Part shown: positions 44,767 to 54,330 of the stretch, one piece after another
Numbering within the stretch: position 1 is the stretch's first letter
Layout of the letters: every line of letters starts with the position of its first letter
Source: Phycisphaeraceae bacterium
GTDB taxonomy: Bacteria > Planctomycetota > Phycisphaerae > Phycisphaerales > UBA1924
DNA: 64,000 nucleotides
Assembly: GCA_019636655.1 (NCBI GenBank)
Contig: JAHBXB010000001.1
Location: forward strand, 682,001 to 746,000
Direction: 5' to 3'
Position numbers and translations under genes: made by a program
The notes under the pieces: generated by a model
The model's database searches: none
What the model saw: only the letters and a program-made list of their open reading frames with translations
What the model was told of the DNA's origin: nothing

Positions 44767-46386
44767 GTGATCCCGAGCCGCCGCCGGAACGCCCTGCCGT
44801 TCGTCGTGCTGGCCCTGCTCGCCGGGCTGGGCCCGATGGTGGTGGTGCTGTGGCTGTCGTACTCGAGGGCGCTGGAGCGATCGAGGGAATCGCTGCAGAC
44901 CGTCGTCGATTCGGCCTTCCACAGGGCCGAGCGGATCCTGCAGACCGCGGAGGTGCTCCTGACCCGTCTGGCGACGCAGACCCAGGGGAAGATGACGGCG
45001 GAGACGCAAGGCCTGCTCCGGCAGGCGGTGTACAACCAGCCGTTTTTTCGCGAGGCGGGCCTGATCGATGAGGATTCGATGCTCGTCTGCACGAGCCTCG
45101 GGCCGGTGGAGCCCCCGGTGAGGGTCGACTCGGCTTCAAAGTCCGACCCCGATCGGCGGGCGATGCAGGTGGTCGGGGTGCTCAAGACCGAGGTGATGAA
45201 GGAGCGTTCGATCATCGTGTCGCTACCGACGATCGGCAAGGGAGAAGTCAACCTGCTGATCGACCCCGCGGTGCTGATCGACCCGTTCGTGGACACCGAT
45301 CTCGGGCCCAATGGATCGGTGGTGTTCACAAGCGGCGGCGGGCAGGTGCTCGCGGCGAACACCACGATGGCCGGCGATGAAGCCGAGGACCCCGCCCGGT
45401 CGCGCGATGTGCGCGTCGAGCGGCGGTCGGACCGGTTCCACCTGACCGTGACCGGGCGGATCTCGCGGCCGTGGGCCCTGCGGTACTGGCTCGGCGACCT
45501 GGCGCTCCCGGTCAGCGTCGGCCTGCTCTGCTCGGCGGCGATGGTGACGGCGGTGTTCCGGCTGTCGCGGCGGAAGCAGACCATGGACGCCGAGCTGCGG
45601 ATCGCCCTGGCGAATGATGAGTTCGAGGTTCACTACCAGCCGACGGTCGAGACGACCACCGGGCGCTGCGTGGGGGCCGAAGCACTGATCCGCTGGCACC
45701 ATCCCGAGCAGGGGTACATCCGGCCGGACATCTTCATCGCTGTCGCCGAGGAATCAGGCCTGATCGAACCGATGACCGAGGCCCTGATGCGCAAGGTGGT
45801 GATCGACATCGGCGTGCTGCTGGTGGCCAAGCCGGACATGCACGTCGGGATCAACCTCGCCCCGGACCAGTTCACCACCACGCGGATCCTGGAAGCCGTG
45901 AAGGAGATCTTCCGGCCCGACGGCGTCCCGCCCTCGCGCGTGATCTTCGAGGCCACCGAACGCAGCATGATCGAGGACGAGGCGGGGCTGCCGCACCAGG
46001 TGATGGACGGGCTCCGGGCCCTCGGTGGCGCACTGGCATTGGACGACTTTGGAACGGGGTACTCGAGCCTGGCGTACCTGCACAAGTTCCGCTTCGACTA
46101 CCTGAAGATCGACGCCTCGTTCGTCAAGCGCATCGGAACGGGAAGCGTCAACGCCGGCGTGATCGATTCCATTATCGAGCTCGGGCACCGCCTGGAGGTC
46201 AAACTGATCGCCGAGGGGGTCGAAACCGAAGCCCAGCGTGCCTACCTCGCCGAGCGCGGCGTGCACTACTGCCAGGGCTGGCTGTTCGCCAAGGCGCTCA
46301 CGCCGCGAGAGTTCCACCGGTTTGTGGAGGCTCGCGCCGGGATCGAGCCGGCGAAGGCAGCCGCGACCGAAGCGAGGAGCGCATGA
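44767..46386 (+). CDS. EAL-domain c-di-GMP phosphodiesterase with CSS-like periplasmic domain
   Basis: 539 aa, GTG start. Membrane helices at about 9-30 and 246-265 enclose a periplasmic domain containing SMLVCTSLGPVE (Cys108), a variant of the CSS motif that senses redox state; only this one Cys lies in the domain. The EAL domain (about 275-520) has AEALIRW, FEATERSM, LDDFGTGYSSLAYLH, LKIDASFVK and EGVETEAQ. The catalytic set is complete, so it should hydrolyse c-di-GMP to pGpG. It overlaps the K+-channel gene by four bases (ATGA). Confidence 0.88.
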   Translation: MIPSRRRNALPFVVLALLAGLGPMVVVLWLSYSRALERSRESLQTVVDSAFHRAERILQTAEVLLTRLATQTQGKMTAETQGLLRQAVYNQPFFREAGLIDEDSMLVCTSLGPVEPPVRVDSASKSDPDRRAMQVVGVLKTEVMKERSIIVSLPTIGKGEVNLLIDPAVLIDPFVDTDLGPNGSVVFTSGGGQVLAANTTMAGDEAEDPARSRDVRVERRSDRFHLTVTGRISRPWALRYWLGDLALPVSVGLLCSAAMVTAVFRLSRRKQTMDAELRIALANDEFEVHYQPTVETTTGRCVGAEALIRWHHPEQGYIRPDIFIAVAEESGLIEPMTEALMRKVVIDIGVLLVAKPDMHVGINLAPDQFTTTRILEAVKEIFRPDGVPPSRVIFEATERSMIEDEAGLPHQVMDGLRALGGALALDDFGTGYSSLAYLHKFRFDYLKIDASFVKRIGTGSVNAGVIDSIIELGHRLEVKLIAEGVETEAQRAYLAERGVHYCQGWLFAKALTPREFHRFVEARAGIEPAKAAATEARSA

Positions 46387-47030
46387 CGAATCGAAGAGTG
46401 CTTCGAGCGTGGTTCTTCCCGGTCGCCCTGCTGGGCATCGTCGCGCTGCACCCGCTGCTTGTCACCGATGTTCAGAAGGTGATACTCGGCGTGTACCTTG
46501 TCGCGGTGCTCGTGGGCAGCCTGCTGATGCTCCCTCACTCGCGCCACTCGAGGAACATCGCGTTTCTCCTCGGCGGCGCGGCCCTGCTGTGCCTGGGGAT
46601 CGCCGGGGTTGTCGGGACTCAGCCCGCTCGGGTGCTCGCGATCGCCGGGCTGACCGCCCTCCAGATGTATGTCGTGTGGCACACTTACGCCCGGGTGGTT
46701 ATACGGTCGCACCGGGTCAACGCCGAGGTGTTCTACGCGGCAATCGCGGTGTACGTCATGCTGGCCCTGCTCTGGGCCGGGCTCTTCGAGTTGACGGAGA
46801 GCCTGATCCCCAACTCGTTCGCGTACCAGACGGCGACCAAGGACATCGACGAGGCCATGCTCTACTTCAGTTGCATGACGCTCACCACCGTCGGCTACGG
46901 GGACATCACGCCTGTCAGCACCACCGCGCAGACTCTGGCTTCGCTCGAGGCGATCACCGGGGTACTGTACATGGGCGTCACGATCGCCAAGATTGCGTCA
47001 CTGTACAACGCCGAGGCGGAGTATGACTGA
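46383..47030 (+). CDS. Two-pore-segment potassium channel protein
   Basis: 215 aa. N-terminal hydrophobic helices (WFFPVALLGIVALHPLL, KVILGVYLVAVLVGSLLML and others to residue 105) precede the pore module: a helix ending in AMLYFSCMT, the selectivity filter TTVGYGDITP at about 168-177, then a final helix (LEAITGVLYMGVTIAKIA). The filter is that of K+-selective channels. No RCK or cyclic-nucleotide domain follows. The ATGA overlap with the EAL gene suggests joint expression. Confidence 0.88.
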   Translation: MTNRRVLRAWFFPVALLGIVALHPLLVTDVQKVILGVYLVAVLVGSLLMLPHSRHSRNIAFLLGGAALLCLGIAGVVGTQPARVLAIAGLTALQMYVVWHTYARVVIRSHRVNAEVFYAAIAVYVMLALLWAGLFELTESLIPNSFAYQTATKDIDEAMLYFSCMTLTTVGYGDITPVSTTAQTLASLEAITGVLYMGVTIAKIASLYNAEAEYD

Positions 47031-47037
47031 CTCGGAG

Positions 47038-48246
47038 CTACTGCTGAGCGGCGTCCCGTCCTGCTGCCGCGGGGCGATCTGCGCCCTCGGGCATCCCGGC
47101 GAGTTCGCTTGACAACTCCTGGGCCATCTGCTTCTCGGCGGTATCGTGCAGTCGCGTCTCGAGGCCATCGAGCATCCGCCGGGCTCTCTGCGGGTCTCGC
47201 ACGTATCTCACGCAAATCAGCGCTGCCATCAGCCGGATGCTCGGCACGTGCGGATCGGTCCGGTACGCCTCGATAAACCTTTCATACGCGGCGAGGGCCG
47301 GTGTGTACTGACGATCGCGGAAGAGTTGGTTTGCGATGTCGTACATGTACTGGCGGCTCAGCGTGGCGGCGCCCGGGATGTCCCCGAAGCGATCCACAAG
47401 GGGCAGGTACGCCCGCGCCGCCTGCTCGTGCTGGCCGGCGGCGATCAACGATCCCACTTCGGCCCGGGCGGCGGCAAGGCTGTCGAGCCGGGCGGCCGTC
47501 TCCGGTACCGCCACCGACTCCGCACGGCGTTTCACGGCCCGCTGGGCTTCCGCAGCCGCGGAGCGGATCTGCTTGCGGCGGTAGGCCTGGCGGCCCATGG
47601 TGAACAGGTCGTACTGCTCGCGAGGGATAAACCGCGCCCAGAGCAGGAAGAGGGAGAGTGAGATTCCCCATGCGTATCCGCCGAGGTGAGCAAAGTGGGC
47701 GATGTTCCCGCCTTGCCCGGTCATGGGGGCGAAGAAGTCCCACAGCACGCCGAACGCGATGATGTACCACGCCGGCACCCACACCATCCCCGCAGTCAGG
47801 ATGTAGAAGCACCGGATCGACGTTCGCGGAAAGAGGACGAGGTACGCCCCGGTCACCGCGGCGATCGCGCCGGAGGCGCCGATGGCCGGGGATGCCGACA
47901 TCGCCACGTGCAGCGCACCTGCCGCGTAGGCCCCAACCAGGTAGAACGCGAGGAACCCGACCCGGCCGAACCGGTCCTCGACGTTTGGCCCGAAGGCCCA
48001 CAGGAACAGCATGTTCATGAGCAGGTGAAACCAGCCACCGTGCAGGAAGGCGCTGGTCAGCGGCATCCACCACCGGAAACCACTCCGGATGAGCCAGATC
48101 TGTTCCAGCACCTCGCGCCAGCGGGTCGGGTCCGACCGCAACCAGGCCGCTTGCACAGCAAAGATCATGACGCACGCGCCGATGAGCGCAAACGTCACGA
48201 CGGTGCCCCGGCGAAGCGGCCGATCGGTACTGACTGGGAACAGCAT
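47038..48246 (-). CDS. Rhomboid-family intramembrane serine protease with TPR-like tail
   Basis: 402 aa. Six or so membrane helices fill residues 15-205. The catalytic Ser125 lies in AIGASGAIAAVTG, preceded by HLLMNMLFLWAFGP (rhomboid HxxxN motif), and the catalytic His187 is in AHFAHLGGYAWG. Residues about 210-400 are soluble and helical, with a TPR-like repeat near 280-345 (QYMYDIANQLFRDRQYTPAL), probably cytoplasmic. It should cut transmembrane substrates. It is convergent with the K+-channel gene with a seven-base gap. Confidence 0.9.
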   Translation of the reverse strand: MLFPVSTDRPLRRGTVVTFALIGACVMIFAVQAAWLRSDPTRWREVLEQIWLIRSGFRWWMPLTSAFLHGGWFHLLMNMLFLWAFGPNVEDRFGRVGFLAFYLVGAYAAGALHVAMSASPAIGASGAIAAVTGAYLVLFPRTSIRCFYILTAGMVWVPAWYIIAFGVLWDFFAPMTGQGGNIAHFAHLGGYAWGISLSLFLLWARFIPREQYDLFTMGRQAYRRKQIRSAAAEAQRAVKRRAESVAVPETAARLDSLAAARAEVGSLIAAGQHEQAARAYLPLVDRFGDIPGAATLSRQYMYDIANQLFRDRQYTPALAAYERFIEAYRTDPHVPSIRLMAALICVRYVRDPQRARRMLDGLETRLHDTAEKQMAQELSSELAGMPEGADRPAAAGRDAAQQ

Positions 48247-48418
48247 GCCACGATCCTAATCCGGCACAGTCAGGCGCGGGCGTCGTGCTCATTGATCGGC
48301 GGTGAGTTTGCTGGCGCTGCGATCGATTCCTATAGTCCGCCTCGTCGACCGGAAGTCTTCAAACGGCCAGGGTGACCCTGCCGGGACTCGCTGTTCGTGT
48401 TTTCGAAGGATCAGACCA

Positions 48419-49549
48419 ATGCCAGTCACCGCGAAGGGCCTTGAAGGAATCGTTGCCGCCGAGTCGAAGATGTCGTACATCAACGGCGAGAAGGGCGTTC
48501 TCGAGTATGTCGGGATCGCGATCGACGATCTGGCACGAAACTCCACGTTTGAAGAGACCGTTTTCCTTCTTTGGAACACCCGCCTCCCGACCAAGGCGGA
48601 ACTGGAGCGGTTCAGCTCCGACCTTCGCTCCCGGTACAGCCTGCCCAAGGGCATGCTCGAGCGCATCCAGAGCCTCCCCAAGGATGCGAAGACCATGCAC
48701 ATGCTGCGGACGATGGTCTCATCCCTCGCCCTGCACGACCCCAATCCCGATGCCAACGACGTCGCCTCGGCCCGCGAGAAGGCACTGAACATCCTGGCCT
48801 GCGCCCCCACGATCGTGGCCGCGTTCGACCGGCACCGCAAGGGGAAGCCGTTTGTCGCCCCGCGCCAGGACCTGTCGTTTGCCCAGAACTTCCTCTACAT
48901 GCTCAACGGCGAGGCCCCGACACCGACGATGGCCCGCGCCTTCGACGTGTGCATGATCCTCCATGCCGACCACGGCCTGAACAACTCGACATTCACTGCC
49001 CGGGTCATTATCTCCACGCTCTCCGACATGTACTCGGCCATCACGGGCGCCATCGGCTCTCTGCGCGGCCCGCTCCACGGCGGCGCCAACGAAGAAGTCA
49101 TGGTGATGCTCGGCAAGATCCCCACGGTCGATGCGGCCGAGGCATTTGTTCTTGAGCGGCTCGCCAAGAAGGACAAGATCTCCGGCTTTGGCCACCGCGT
49201 CTACAAGGCCTACGACCCGCGAGCCACCTACCTCAAGACCCTTGCCAAGCAGCTTGCCGCGGATACCGGGAACATCGACCTCTACAACAAGTCTCAACGC
49301 ATCGAAGAGGTCATGCTCCGCGAGAAGGCCGCCAAGGGCATCTACCCCAACGTCGACTTCTACTCGGCCACAACCTACCACAGCATCGGGCTGCAGCTCG
49401 ACCTGTTCACCCCCATGTTCGCGCTCTCCCGCATCGGCGGGTGGGCCGGGCACGTCATTGAGCAGCTCTCTGATAACCGGCTCTACCGCCCCACAGCCGA
49501 GTACGTCGGCCCGCACGGCGTGCCGTACGTGCCGATCGACAAGCGGTAG
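48419..49549 (+). CDS. gltA: Citrate synthase
   Basis: 376 aa from the ATG at 48419 with AAGGA upstream. It condenses acetyl-CoA with oxaloacetate at the entry to the TCA cycle. Catalytic features are MILHADHGLNNSTFTARV (His), GPLHGGANEEVMVML, FGHRVYKAYDPRATYLK (His) and the Asp in PNVDFYSATTYHSIGL. Length and motifs are those of the short type II/archaeal-like enzyme rather than the NADH-regulated long form. No TCA-cycle neighbour is adjacent. Confidence 0.95.
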   Translation: MPVTAKGLEGIVAAESKMSYINGEKGVLEYVGIAIDDLARNSTFEETVFLLWNTRLPTKAELERFSSDLRSRYSLPKGMLERIQSLPKDAKTMHMLRTMVSSLALHDPNPDANDVASAREKALNILACAPTIVAAFDRHRKGKPFVAPRQDLSFAQNFLYMLNGEAPTPTMARAFDVCMILHADHGLNNSTFTARVIISTLSDMYSAITGAIGSLRGPLHGGANEEVMVMLGKIPTVDAAEAFVLERLAKKDKISGFGHRVYKAYDPRATYLKTLAKQLAADTGNIDLYNKSQRIEEVMLREKAAKGIYPNVDFYSATTYHSIGLQLDLFTPMFALSRIGGWAGHVIEQLSDNRLYRPTAEYVGPHGVPYVPIDKR

Positions 49550-49650
49550 GCCGGCCCATCAGACGCACCCTCGACCCTTTTGACTGTTCTAAGCACATCG
49601 AGCAATCATGAAGTATGATCCCCGGGCCGCACGGCGGCAGGAGGTCTTCC

Positions 49651-50364
49651 ATGAGTGCATCGATCGTCGTTCGGGTGCTGGTTTCGATCCTCTTCTCGTG
49701 GCTCCCGATCTGGATGGCCGCCTGTTCCGGCGGCTCTTCATCACCGTCCGCGTACGCGGGACGTGAGCCGAGCGAGGTTCGCAAGCCCGTTTACATCACC
49801 GATTTCATGGTCGCCCCTGGTGCGGCCCCGGCAAACACCAACGTACTCGGCCGTGAGCCTGTAGCGGAGCGGCTGGGCATCGTCCCCCATGAAGACCAGG
49901 AAACCAGAAGCCGCAAGCTTGTCGAGCTCTTCTCGAAGACACTCGCCGAGGACCTCTCGAACGCCGGCATGCGGGCGGTGGTGGTCGGGGCAGGTCCGAT
50001 CCCTCCCGAAGACGGGTGGGTTGTCCGCGGAGAGTTCGTCCGTCTCGACGAGGGCAATCGGCTTGCGCGGACCGCCATCGGGCTCGGCGCCGGCGCCGCC
50101 GAAGTCCGTGTCATTGCCACGGTTGCCGATTCTGCGCACGACTCCAGGAACGCAGGGCAGCACTACGACCTTGAGAAGAAGGCCGGGCTGCTCCCCGGCG
50201 CCGTGTTCCTGATGAACCCCTATGCCGCCGCTGCAAAGTTCGTGATCTCCAAGGCTGCGCCCGATGTCGATGTCAAGCGTGCGGCCCAGGCTCTCAGCGA
50301 TCAAATCGTTCAGGGGATCAGGGACGGCTCACTCGAAAGGCAGCTGGCCGAGGCGTCTCGCTAG
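49651..50364 (+). CDS. DUF4410-type lipoprotein
   Basis: 237 aa from the ATG at 49651, with AGGAGG at the right spacing. The signal peptide ends in a lipobox WMAACSGG. Middle motifs WVVRGEFVRLDEGNRLARTA and IGLGAGAAEVRVIATVAD fit the DUF4410 family of envelope lipoproteins. The mature protein is predicted periplasmic and attached to a membrane. No clear function. It is convergent with the RsbU-type phosphatase gene, with five bases between stops. Confidence 0.72.
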   Translation: MSASIVVRVLVSILFSWLPIWMAACSGGSSSPSAYAGREPSEVRKPVYITDFMVAPGAAPANTNVLGREPVAERLGIVPHEDQETRSRKLVELFSKTLAEDLSNAGMRAVVVGAGPIPPEDGWVVRGEFVRLDEGNRLARTAIGLGAGAAEVRVIATVADSAHDSRNAGQHYDLEKKAGLLPGAVFLMNPYAAAAKFVISKAAPDVDVKRAAQALSDQIVQGIRDGSLERQLAEASR

Positions 50365-50369
50365 CCAAC

Positions 50370-52013
50370 TCACCTCGAAGCGGCGCCGGTACACCGGATC
50401 GCGACCGCGGTCATGTCGTCCGGTTGCTGCGTTCCGGCAGTAAACGCCTCGACGTCGGCCCGGATTCGCTCGATGATCTGCTCCGAAGGCAGCGCCGCTG
50501 CTGCGAGGAACGACGCCGTCAACCGCTCGACCCCGAACTGCTCGCCTTGGGTGCTCATCCACTCGAAGAATCCATCGGAAACAACCAGCAGAATGTCACC
50601 GGGATCGAACCGAAGGTCCGTCCCCGGGTCATGTTCGGCATCTTCAACGATCCCGAGCGGCAGGCCGTGCGTCGCCGGCTGCTCGATCTCCCGGGTTGCC
50701 GCGCGGTAAAGCAGCAGCGGCCCATGCCCCGCGGACAGGATTGTCATGGTTGACAAGCCGGGGTCCAGGATCCCGGCGAAGAACGTGACAAACTGTCGGC
50801 CATGGGTGTCTGCGCACACCAACCGATTCATCCGATCGATGATCTCGACAAGCGGCCGCCGGCCGTGCAACGACGCCCTGGCGTACGCGCGGCACACCGC
50901 CGCCATGATCGCGGGCCCGATCCCGTGCCCGGTCACATCCGCCACGGTTACAATCACCCTGCCCTCAGAGGTCATCGACCAGTCGTAGAAGTCCCCACCG
51001 GCCTGCTCGGCCGCCTCGCTCCAGCCGGCAATATCGAACCCGTCCGCGGGTGGTGGAGCTGAGGGCAGCAGACCACGCTGGATATCCCGGGCGATCTCGA
51101 GTTGGCTGGTGATCCGCTCCTTCTCCGCGGTCACGCGCGTCAGGTCATCGATGTGCCGGACGAGCTGGTTCCGCATCTCCAGGAATGTCCCGGCAAGGTC
51201 TCGCGTCTCTCGCCCGCCGCGAGAGGCGAGGCGACCCAGACTCGCCAGGCTCTCGTCATCATTGCTGAAGTCGCCGTCGGTGAAGGTCTTGACGTCCCGA
51301 GAGAGGGTCGCGATCGGGCGTGCAATCCGGCGTCCGGCGACCACCCCGACCAGCCCAACCACGGCGGCGACCCCGAGCCCGGCCATCGCATACCACCGCA
51401 GATTGGCGCTGGCGACTTCGTGGAGATCGTCCAACCGGACGTCAGCGCCAACCACGTAGCGTCCGACGGCATCGCCGGCGGGCACAAAGACCGATCGAAA
51501 CGAACCGTACTTGTCGGTGTAGGACGCGAACCGCGGCTGCCCCGTCTCCAGCGCGTGGGTGATCGCGGCGGGAGGCTGCTCGTAGGGCTCAAGAAGCCTC
51601 GCCCAGTCGTGCGCCAGCAGTTCCTTCTCCGTGGCGCTCGAAGCCAGCATCAGAATTTGTCCGTCGCGATGCTCGCAGGCGTACAGGTACCACACCTCGG
51701 CTTCACGGGCCAGGCGGGTGAGCTTCGTCACAAGCGCGTCGTACTGCGCCTCGGTCACCTCCCCACGCAGGACTCGCCCGGAATAGTCCGCCGGCAGCAC
51801 ATCCGGCACCGCCGATGCGATCGCACGCAGCCTGGCATCCACCTCGCGGTGCACCGACTCCATCTCCGCCCGAAACCCAAGCCAGGCAACCAGCGAGGTC
51901 GCTGCGATCGCCGTCAGCACCGCCAGCGCGATCAACTGCCATGTCAGGCTCAGGCCGCCGCGAGGGCGGCCTGGTCGGCCCACGGAATGACCCTCGACTG
52001 TGGAGTGACCCAT
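50370..52013 (-). CDS. RsbU/SpoIIE-type PP2C phosphatase with HAMP domain
   Basis: 547 aa from the ATG at 52013. A membrane helix (LTWQLIALAVLTAIAATSLV), a periplasmic sensor region of about 150 residues, a second helix (WYAMAGLGVAAVVGLVGVVA) and a HAMP linker (GRRIARPIATLSRDVKTFTD) precede a PP2C phosphatase domain. Metal and catalytic motifs are GGDFYDW, VADVTGHGIGPAIMAAVCR, LVVSDGFFEWMS and DDMTAVAIRC. Such proteins dephosphorylate anti-sigma-antagonist proteins in partner-switching pathways. No STAS or anti-sigma kinase gene is adjacent, so the target is unknown. Confidence 0.88.
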   Translation of the reverse strand: MGHSTVEGHSVGRPGRPRGGLSLTWQLIALAVLTAIAATSLVAWLGFRAEMESVHREVDARLRAIASAVPDVLPADYSGRVLRGEVTEAQYDALVTKLTRLAREAEVWYLYACEHRDGQILMLASSATEKELLAHDWARLLEPYEQPPAAITHALETGQPRFASYTDKYGSFRSVFVPAGDAVGRYVVGADVRLDDLHEVASANLRWYAMAGLGVAAVVGLVGVVAGRRIARPIATLSRDVKTFTDGDFSNDDESLASLGRLASRGGRETRDLAGTFLEMRNQLVRHIDDLTRVTAEKERITSQLEIARDIQRGLLPSAPPPADGFDIAGWSEAAEQAGGDFYDWSMTSEGRVIVTVADVTGHGIGPAIMAAVCRAYARASLHGRRPLVEIIDRMNRLVCADTHGRQFVTFFAGILDPGLSTMTILSAGHGPLLLYRAATREIEQPATHGLPLGIVEDAEHDPGTDLRFDPGDILLVVSDGFFEWMSTQGEQFGVERLTASFLAAAALPSEQIIERIRADVEAFTAGTQQPDDMTAVAIRCTGAASR

Positions 52014-52093
52014 CGTGAGGCAACGATAGACCCGTCTGAGTGCCATGCGGCGGCGCGGCTATTCTCTCTGGCACCCTTCGGGAGTCCTGAACG

Positions 52094-52891
52094 ATGAGTC
52101 TCATGTGGCTGTTCAACCTTCCGACATGGCTGTTCTGCATCGGGACCATGGGCGTGTCGGTCGCATTCAGCGTCGGGGGCTTGATCGCGTCCCGCCCCTT
52201 GGTCCACCGATGGCTCGGTGAATCCCACGCCTCGAACGAGATGGTCAGCTATTTCCTCTCGGCGATCGGTGTCTTCTACGGCATCACGCTCGGCTTGATC
52301 GCTGTTGGTGTCTGGGAAACCTATTCGAGCGTGGGTGACGCCGCGTCCCGCGAGGCGGCCTCGATCGCCGCTCTGTACCGTGATGTGTCGGCGCTCTCCG
52401 AGCCGCACAGCACCGAGCTGCGCGAGTCGCTCCGTTCCTACACACGTCACGTCATCGACGACGCGTGGCCGATGCAGCGCCGCGGCGAGATACCCCACGG
52501 CGGCACCGTCCACATCTCGGCGTTCTCGAACAGCCTCACCAACTTCGAGCCGGGCTCGATCCGGGAGCAGACCGTGCAGGCCGAGGCTTTCCGACAGCTC
52601 AACAACCTCATCGAACTTCGACGCCGGCGGGTCGAGGCCGAGTTCGCCGGTATGCCGCTGATGCTCTGGATGGTCGTGCTGATCGGGGCGGTGCTGAATG
52701 TTGTCACTACGTGGCTATTCGTTGTCCCACGACTTGGCCTTCACATCGCTCTCGTCGCCATCATGTCCGCGCTCATCGGCCTGCTCATCTACATGATGGC
52801 CGCGATGGATCACCCCTATCTGGGAGACATGAGCATCACGTCCGAGGCGTACGAAATCGTCTACAACGACCTGATGATCAGCGAGACATAG
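52094..52891 (+). CDS. DUF4239/bestrophin-like membrane protein
   Basis: 265 aa. Two helices near the N-terminus (WLFCIGTMGVSVAFSVGGLI and FLSAIGVFYGITLGLIAVGV) and two near the C-terminus (MLWMVVLIGAVLNVVTTWLF and LVAIMSALIGLLIYMMAAMD) enclose a helical domain with VWETYSSVGDAASREAASIA. This is the DUF4239 layout, which resembles bestrophin channels. A role in ion or small-anion flux is inference. It starts 80 bases from the divergent RsbU-type gene, so the two share an upstream region. Confidence 0.82.
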   Translation: MSLMWLFNLPTWLFCIGTMGVSVAFSVGGLIASRPLVHRWLGESHASNEMVSYFLSAIGVFYGITLGLIAVGVWETYSSVGDAASREAASIAALYRDVSALSEPHSTELRESLRSYTRHVIDDAWPMQRRGEIPHGGTVHISAFSNSLTNFEPGSIREQTVQAEAFRQLNNLIELRRRRVEAEFAGMPLMLWMVVLIGAVLNVVTTWLFVVPRLGLHIALVAIMSALIGLLIYMMAAMDHPYLGDMSITSEAYEIVYNDLMISET

Positions 52892-52919
52892 CGCGGAACT
52901 CTCTCCATCAGCGAGACGC

Positions 52920-54137
52920 CTACGCCCCGGCGATCACAATGCTCTCGATCCGCTCCGGATCGTTGTACCCCAACGCAAAGGGAGTGCTGTCGAACATCTC
53001 CAGTGAGCACTGCTCCTGGCGGATCAGCCCCGTCTTCGGGAGTTTCCCAAGCCGGTGAAGCTCGACCATCCCGCACACCCCGGCAGCGGTCGTCAACTCG
53101 ATCGCCGGCCACACCCGCCCGGCGATCCGTGTCGCCCGCACGATCCGTTTGAAGTTGACCTGCTCACGCCTCCCGGACCGCATCCCGATGCCGTTGATGA
53201 ACACCACGACCAGATCCTGCAGCGTGTAGGGCACGGCATGCTCCAGCAACTCCACCGCAAGGGCACGGGTGAACGGAGTCCCCGACTTCCCCCGGCTGGA
53301 AGCATCCGCGTGTTCGGCGCCGAGGCGGAGGTCTTGCAACAAGAACTTCATCAAATCCCGGTGGCCCGGATAGCGGATCGTCTTGTACGCCACCGCTGTC
53401 TCGGGAGTGACCTTGCCCTCTGCTTCAAGCGTCTCGATCAGCGTACCGACCCCGCCGGACGTGTAGAACGCTTCGTACTCCACGCCCTCGAAGGAGAACC
53501 TCTCCAGCCCTTCCAGCGCAGGCACCTTGACATGCCGGCCGCCGAGCATGGCGTTGCACGGTTCGCAGTACTCGTTCACCACCCCATCGGCTGACCAGGT
53601 GATGTTGTACTTGAGCGCATTGGTGGGGAACTGTGGCAGGGCGCCCACGCGCAGCGTGAGCCCGTGGACCACGTCGAACCGGCGGGCAACATCGTGCGCT
53701 GCAATCGCGACGTACCCCGGCGCCAGTCCACACTGGGGCGCCAGCGCCACCCGGCCGTGCCCCCCATCGGCGATGGCGCGGACACGATCTGTCGTTTCGA
53801 CGTCTTCGGTCACGTCGAAGTAGTGCACGCCTGCCTCGTTGGCCGCCTCGGCGATCCCGGCCACGAAGTTGAACGGCAGCATGCAGATGACATAGTCCTG
53901 GCCCGCCAAGGCTGCGCGTACCGATTCGGTGCTCGCCACGTCCACCCGGCGAATCGCGTGCTGCCCGCCCGAGGCCAGGACACCGGTGAGCGACTTGAGG
54001 TTGGCTTCGACGCCTCTCAGAACGGCCTCATCCCGGTCTGCGATCGTCACGCGGTACTCCCCGCGACCGAGCACCAGGAGCAGCTCCGCAACGGACTTGC
54101 CGACCTTGCCGGCCCCCAGCACGAGCACGTTCTTCAT
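52920..54137 (-). CDS. Saccharopine dehydrogenase-like oxidoreductase
   Basis: 405 aa from the ATG at 54137, preferred because GGAGG precedes it. The N-terminal Rossmann fold has VLVLGAGKVGKSVAELLLVL with GxGxxG. The central fold has VICMLPFNFVAGIAEAANEA and VHYFDVTEDVETTDRV, and QCGLAPGYVAIAAHDVA is a family landmark. Such enzymes act in lysine metabolism or are homologues with other substrates; substrate cannot be set from sequence. Cytoplasmic. It starts 193 bases after the divergent methyltransferase stop, on the same strand. Confidence 0.82.
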   Translation of the reverse strand: MKNVLVLGAGKVGKSVAELLLVLGRGEYRVTIADRDEAVLRGVEANLKSLTGVLASGGQHAIRRVDVASTESVRAALAGQDYVICMLPFNFVAGIAEAANEAGVHYFDVTEDVETTDRVRAIADGGHGRVALAPQCGLAPGYVAIAAHDVARRFDVVHGLTLRVGALPQFPTNALKYNITWSADGVVNEYCEPCNAMLGGRHVKVPALEGLERFSFEGVEYEAFYTSGGVGTLIETLEAEGKVTPETAVAYKTIRYPGHRDLMKFLLQDLRLGAEHADASSRGKSGTPFTRALAVELLEHAVPYTLQDLVVVFINGIGMRSGRREQVNFKRIVRATRIAGRVWPAIELTTAAGVCGMVELHRLGKLPKTGLIRQEQCSLEMFDSTPFALGYNDPERIESIVIAGA

Positions 54138-54330
54138 GCGTGATACCTCCGCCACCGCCCGCGCGGCCGCGTGCCGACGGGCCCCGATGTTAGCGCACCG
54201 CCCACCACACTTGCGTATCGACCTTCGCCAAGCTGATCTTGATCCCCACCCGGGCCCGAAGTCTGTGCGCCCTTGTCGTCGTGCGTGACGGGCAAGACTC
54301 GCCGACTGCAGTACTGGAGTTCACGCACGG

